Positions 5,852 to 6,146 of a stretch of 6,146 bases of DNA are shown here, piece after piece. The DNA is from Acidobacteriaceae bacterium (GTDB lineage Bacteria > Acidobacteriota > Terriglobia > Terriglobales > Acidobacteriaceae): assembly GCA_003164255.1 (NCBI GenBank), contig PLST01000483.1, forward strand, positions 1 through 6,146, given 5' to 3'. Below the pieces are notes generated by a model. That model had not been told where the DNA came from. It saw only the letters and a program-made list of their open reading frames with translations, and did not search any database. Made by a program: the position numbers and the translations under genes. Positions within the stretch are counted from its first letter, which is position 1. The number at the start of each line of letters is the position of its first letter.

Positions 5852-6146
5852 TCAATTCACCGGCCCCTCGGGAAAGTTGTGCCCATGCGGTTCCAGGTTC
5901 AGCGTCCCAAAGGCCTGCTCGTACTGCGCCAGGTTCTGGCCCAGCACGTTCCACAGTGCTTTGGCTTGTTGAGGGCTCAGGAAGATGGCCTGGCTGTTGC
6001 GGATGGTCACCTGCTCCGGGGTTTCGCTTGAGGCCAGTCCGAAGACAAGCTGGAAATCCCAAACGCTCACCCGCACCTGGCAGCTGTTGGCGTAGGACTC
6101 ACGATAGTCGTCTGTCTGGACAAGGTTCATCTGGGGCTGTTGCGGG
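5852..6146 (-). CDS. DUF3467 family protein, 5' end probably outside the window
   Basis: The last ~97 residues of a small soluble protein with the DUF3467 pattern. Counting from the ATG at 6130, Y-A-N is at 13-15, then V-W-D-F-Q-L-V-F-G at 23-31, I-F-L-S-P-Q-Q-A-K-A-L at 49-59, and L-G-Q-N-L-A-Q-Y-E-Q-A-F-G at 63-75. The tail ends G-H-N-F-P-E-G-P-V-N. Function is unknown for the family. The ATG at 6130 is possible, but the frame stays open to the window edge (P-Q-Q-P-Q directly before it), no Shine-Dalgarno is visible before that ATG, and DUF3467 proteins often begin with a short Pro/Gln-rich lead, so I infer that the true start is upstream of the visible sequence. The glycosyltransferase gene follows 44 nt downstream on the same strand, and a shared transcript is plausible. 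Confidence 0.82.
   Translation of the reverse strand, partial: PQQPQMNLVQTDDYRESYANSCQVRVSVWDFQLVFGLASSETPEQVTIRNSQAIFLSPQQAKALWNVLGQNLAQYEQAFGTLNLEPHGHNFPEGPVN

Noticed and set aside
5852..6062. Second minus-strand frame (about 74 codons) within the DUF3467 gene
   Set aside because: It overlaps the DUF3467 frame, which carries the family motifs, and is Gly/Pro/Arg-rich as expected from an out-of-frame reading.

Overview
The window is GC-rich and almost fully coding, with five genes on the minus strand and one on the plus strand. The protein set suggests a soil-type Acidobacteriota (Terriglobia-like) chromosome: a DUF3467 protein with an acidobacterial-looking motif set, a TolB/FlgO-like TPR protein, an NfeD-slipin pair, and heptanucleotide repeats in the intergenic spaces. 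This assignment is from family resemblance only. I see no rRNA, tRNA, CRISPR array, insertion sequence, integrase or toxin-antitoxin pair.

Left block (1-3466, minus strand, transcribed right to left): a secreted or periplasmic TolB/FlgO-like TPR protein (1721-3466), then a long-form NfeD membrane serine protease (261-1613), then the first 74 codons of a slipin (SPFH/stomatin family), which runs off the left edge. NfeD and slipin lie 37 nt apart and form the classic membrane-protein quality-control or microdomain pair, in which NfeD-type proteases clip stomatin-type partners. The TPR gene is separated from nfeD by 107 bp that hold a possible promoter, so it may be a separate unit.

Middle (3467-4208): a divergent intergenic region, then the only plus-strand gene (3601-4110), a small two-helix membrane protein with a C-terminal domain that resembles bacterial PH-like domains. 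It converges on the glycosyltransferase gene. The 98-bp convergent gap holds a period-7 repeat array (AGCTNNN) that runs into the end of the glycosyltransferase gene.

Right block (4209-6146, minus strand): a DUF3467 protein (its 5' end probably outside the window) followed after 44 nt by a GT-C (GT39/ArnT-like) membrane glycosyltransferase that starts at TTG. The 44-nt gap holds three copies of a different heptamer (TTCCCTA on the plus strand).

I see no new defence, mobile or biosynthetic system. The least expected structure is the heptamer repeats at both ends of the glycosyltransferase gene: a 70-bp run that keeps 7-bp phase through degenerate central units and supplies the gene's stop codon, plus a sequence-unrelated heptamer set just upstream of its start.
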